Source: Acidimicrobiales bacterium
GTDB lineage: Bacteria; Actinomycetota; Acidimicrobiia; Acidimicrobiales; JABEUL01
Direction of reading: 5' to 3'
DNA: 6,403 nucleotides
NCBI GenBank assembly: GCA_027451605.1
Contig: DAIDJA010000107.1
Coordinates: 1-6,403 of the forward strand
Below the pieces are notes generated by a model. That model was given only the letters and a program-made list of their open reading frames with translations. It was not told the DNA's origin and searched no databases. Made by a program: the position numbers and the translations under genes. Positions within the stretch are counted from its first letter, which is position 1; every line of letters begins with the position of its first letter. Shown here piece after piece: positions 5,848 through 6,403 of the stretch.

Positions 5848-6403
5848 ATGACTAAACTTAGTTCAAAATCCAAAGCCGAATTAATCGAAAGATTTAAGGA
5901 GTGGATCAAAGAGCAACTTGGCGCTCAGGATGACTTCAACATCGAATTTACAAGTTTTAAATCAAAATACTTTTCCGTCGAAAATGAAGTGCAAATTGAA
6001 CTTATTTTGGTTTGCGGCACACTGATAGCTTCAGACGACGATCTAAAAAAAATTTTAAATGAAAGAGATTTGCACGGCAGCTCAATTTCGTTATTCAAGG
6101 AAAGAACTGACCAATCAAACAAGGTCAATTTATTTTGGCCACTGGGAGTAATAAGAACAGAAGACATACCTAAGGTCAATTTTGAAGTCGCATCATCGCA
6201 AATTTTTAGTTCCGAAAGCGGCATTTATACCGTTTTGGATAGTTATGGATCAGATTTCCTTATTCGAAAGATTTTTGAATCGGTAAACCTAACTTATGGA
6301 TTAGATCTCGAGTTGAATTCAAAAGAATTTGTCCCGATTCGTCGGGTCAGTGAAGCTTCCGATAAATGTCAAATTTATGTGATCGATACTAAATTCAGGT
6401 TTT
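5848..6403 (+). CDS. mak: Divergent maltokinase-like protein, N-terminal 185 residues (3' end outside window)
   Basis: The frame is open from ATG 5848 to the window edge with no stop, giving 185 residues of a probable protein of about 430-460. Maltokinase (Pep2/Mak) phosphorylates maltose with ATP to maltose 1-phosphate, the donor for GlgE, and is usually encoded next to or fused with treS. Residues 139-157 (IRKIFESV to DLELN) match the Mycobacterium tuberculosis Mak segment ILKVFRRV to DIELN. The ATP-binding Lys (Lys141), the Phe, the Val and the Asp-x-Glu-Leu-Asn fall at identical spacing. Before this, ESGIYTVL (123-130) takes the place of the usual EQSNTSVV loop. The N-terminal cap region lacks the usual Trp/Arg-rich start (QRWYAGR in M. 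tuberculosis) and has only EWIKEQLG (18-25). The catalytic HGD and DFE motifs lie beyond the window. The call rests on this one motif plus the position 25 bp after treS. Confidence 0.68.
   Translation, partial: MTKLSSKSKAELIERFKEWIKEQLGAQDDFNIEFTSFKSKYFSVENEVQIELILVCGTLIASDDDLKKILNERDLHGSSISLFKERTDQSNKVNLFWPLGVIRTEDIPKVNFEVASSQIFSSESGIYTVLDSYGSDFLIRKIFESVNLTYGLDLELNSKEFVPIRRVSEASDKCQIYVIDTKFRF

Noticed and set aside
5925..6224. Minus-strand open frame of 99 codons inside the maltokinase-like gene
   Set aside because: The plus-strand frame continues unbroken to the window edge, follows treS closely and carries a maltokinase-like motif, so the reverse frame is most likely a shadow.

Overview
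The window looks like chromosomal DNA of an actinobacterium, most likely an uncultured lineage with modest G+C such as the Acidimicrobiia. This rests on the set of proteins: a class II GlpX fructose bisphosphatase, a MurA with Asp in place of the active-site Cys (as in mycobacteria), a MeaB-type GTPase of the ADTTVVVVNPGWGD style, and a TreS trehalose synthase followed by a divergent maltokinase. GTG starts on most genes also fit. The codon use is clearly less G+C-rich than in Streptomyces or Mycobacterium. The lineage is an inference from recalled family patterns, not from a search.

Layout: (1) 1-504, plus strand, the 3' end of a gene whose product resembles the C-terminal beta domain of GH5 endoglycosylceramidase-like hydrolases, with an extra C-terminal tail. 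(2) 596-1585, minus strand, glpX, convergent with gene 1. (3) 1618-2892, plus strand, murA, divergent from glpX with only 32 bp between the start codons. (4) 2893-3101, an AT-rich gap of about 200 bp holding a 12-bp inverted repeat and two pairs of helically phased short direct repeats. (5) 3102-4064 meaB, 4098-5822 treS and 5848 to the window end a maltokinase-like gene, all plus strand with gaps of 33 and 25 bp, so probably one transcript. The last gene has no stop codon inside the window.

How the genes work together: glpX serves gluconeogenesis and murA the first committed step of peptidoglycan synthesis; they share only an intergenic region. treS and the maltokinase form the known trehalose-maltose-maltose 1-phosphate route, which normally feeds GlgE and alpha-glucan synthesis. 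MeaB, a chaperone of methylmalonyl-CoA mutase or a related B12 mutase, sits upstream of them with no mutase gene in view. No wholly new system, mobile element, CRISPR array or RNA gene was found. The most interesting observations are residue-level: TreS lacks the usual His in GH13 region IV (NLD instead of NHD), and the kinase after it is highly divergent.
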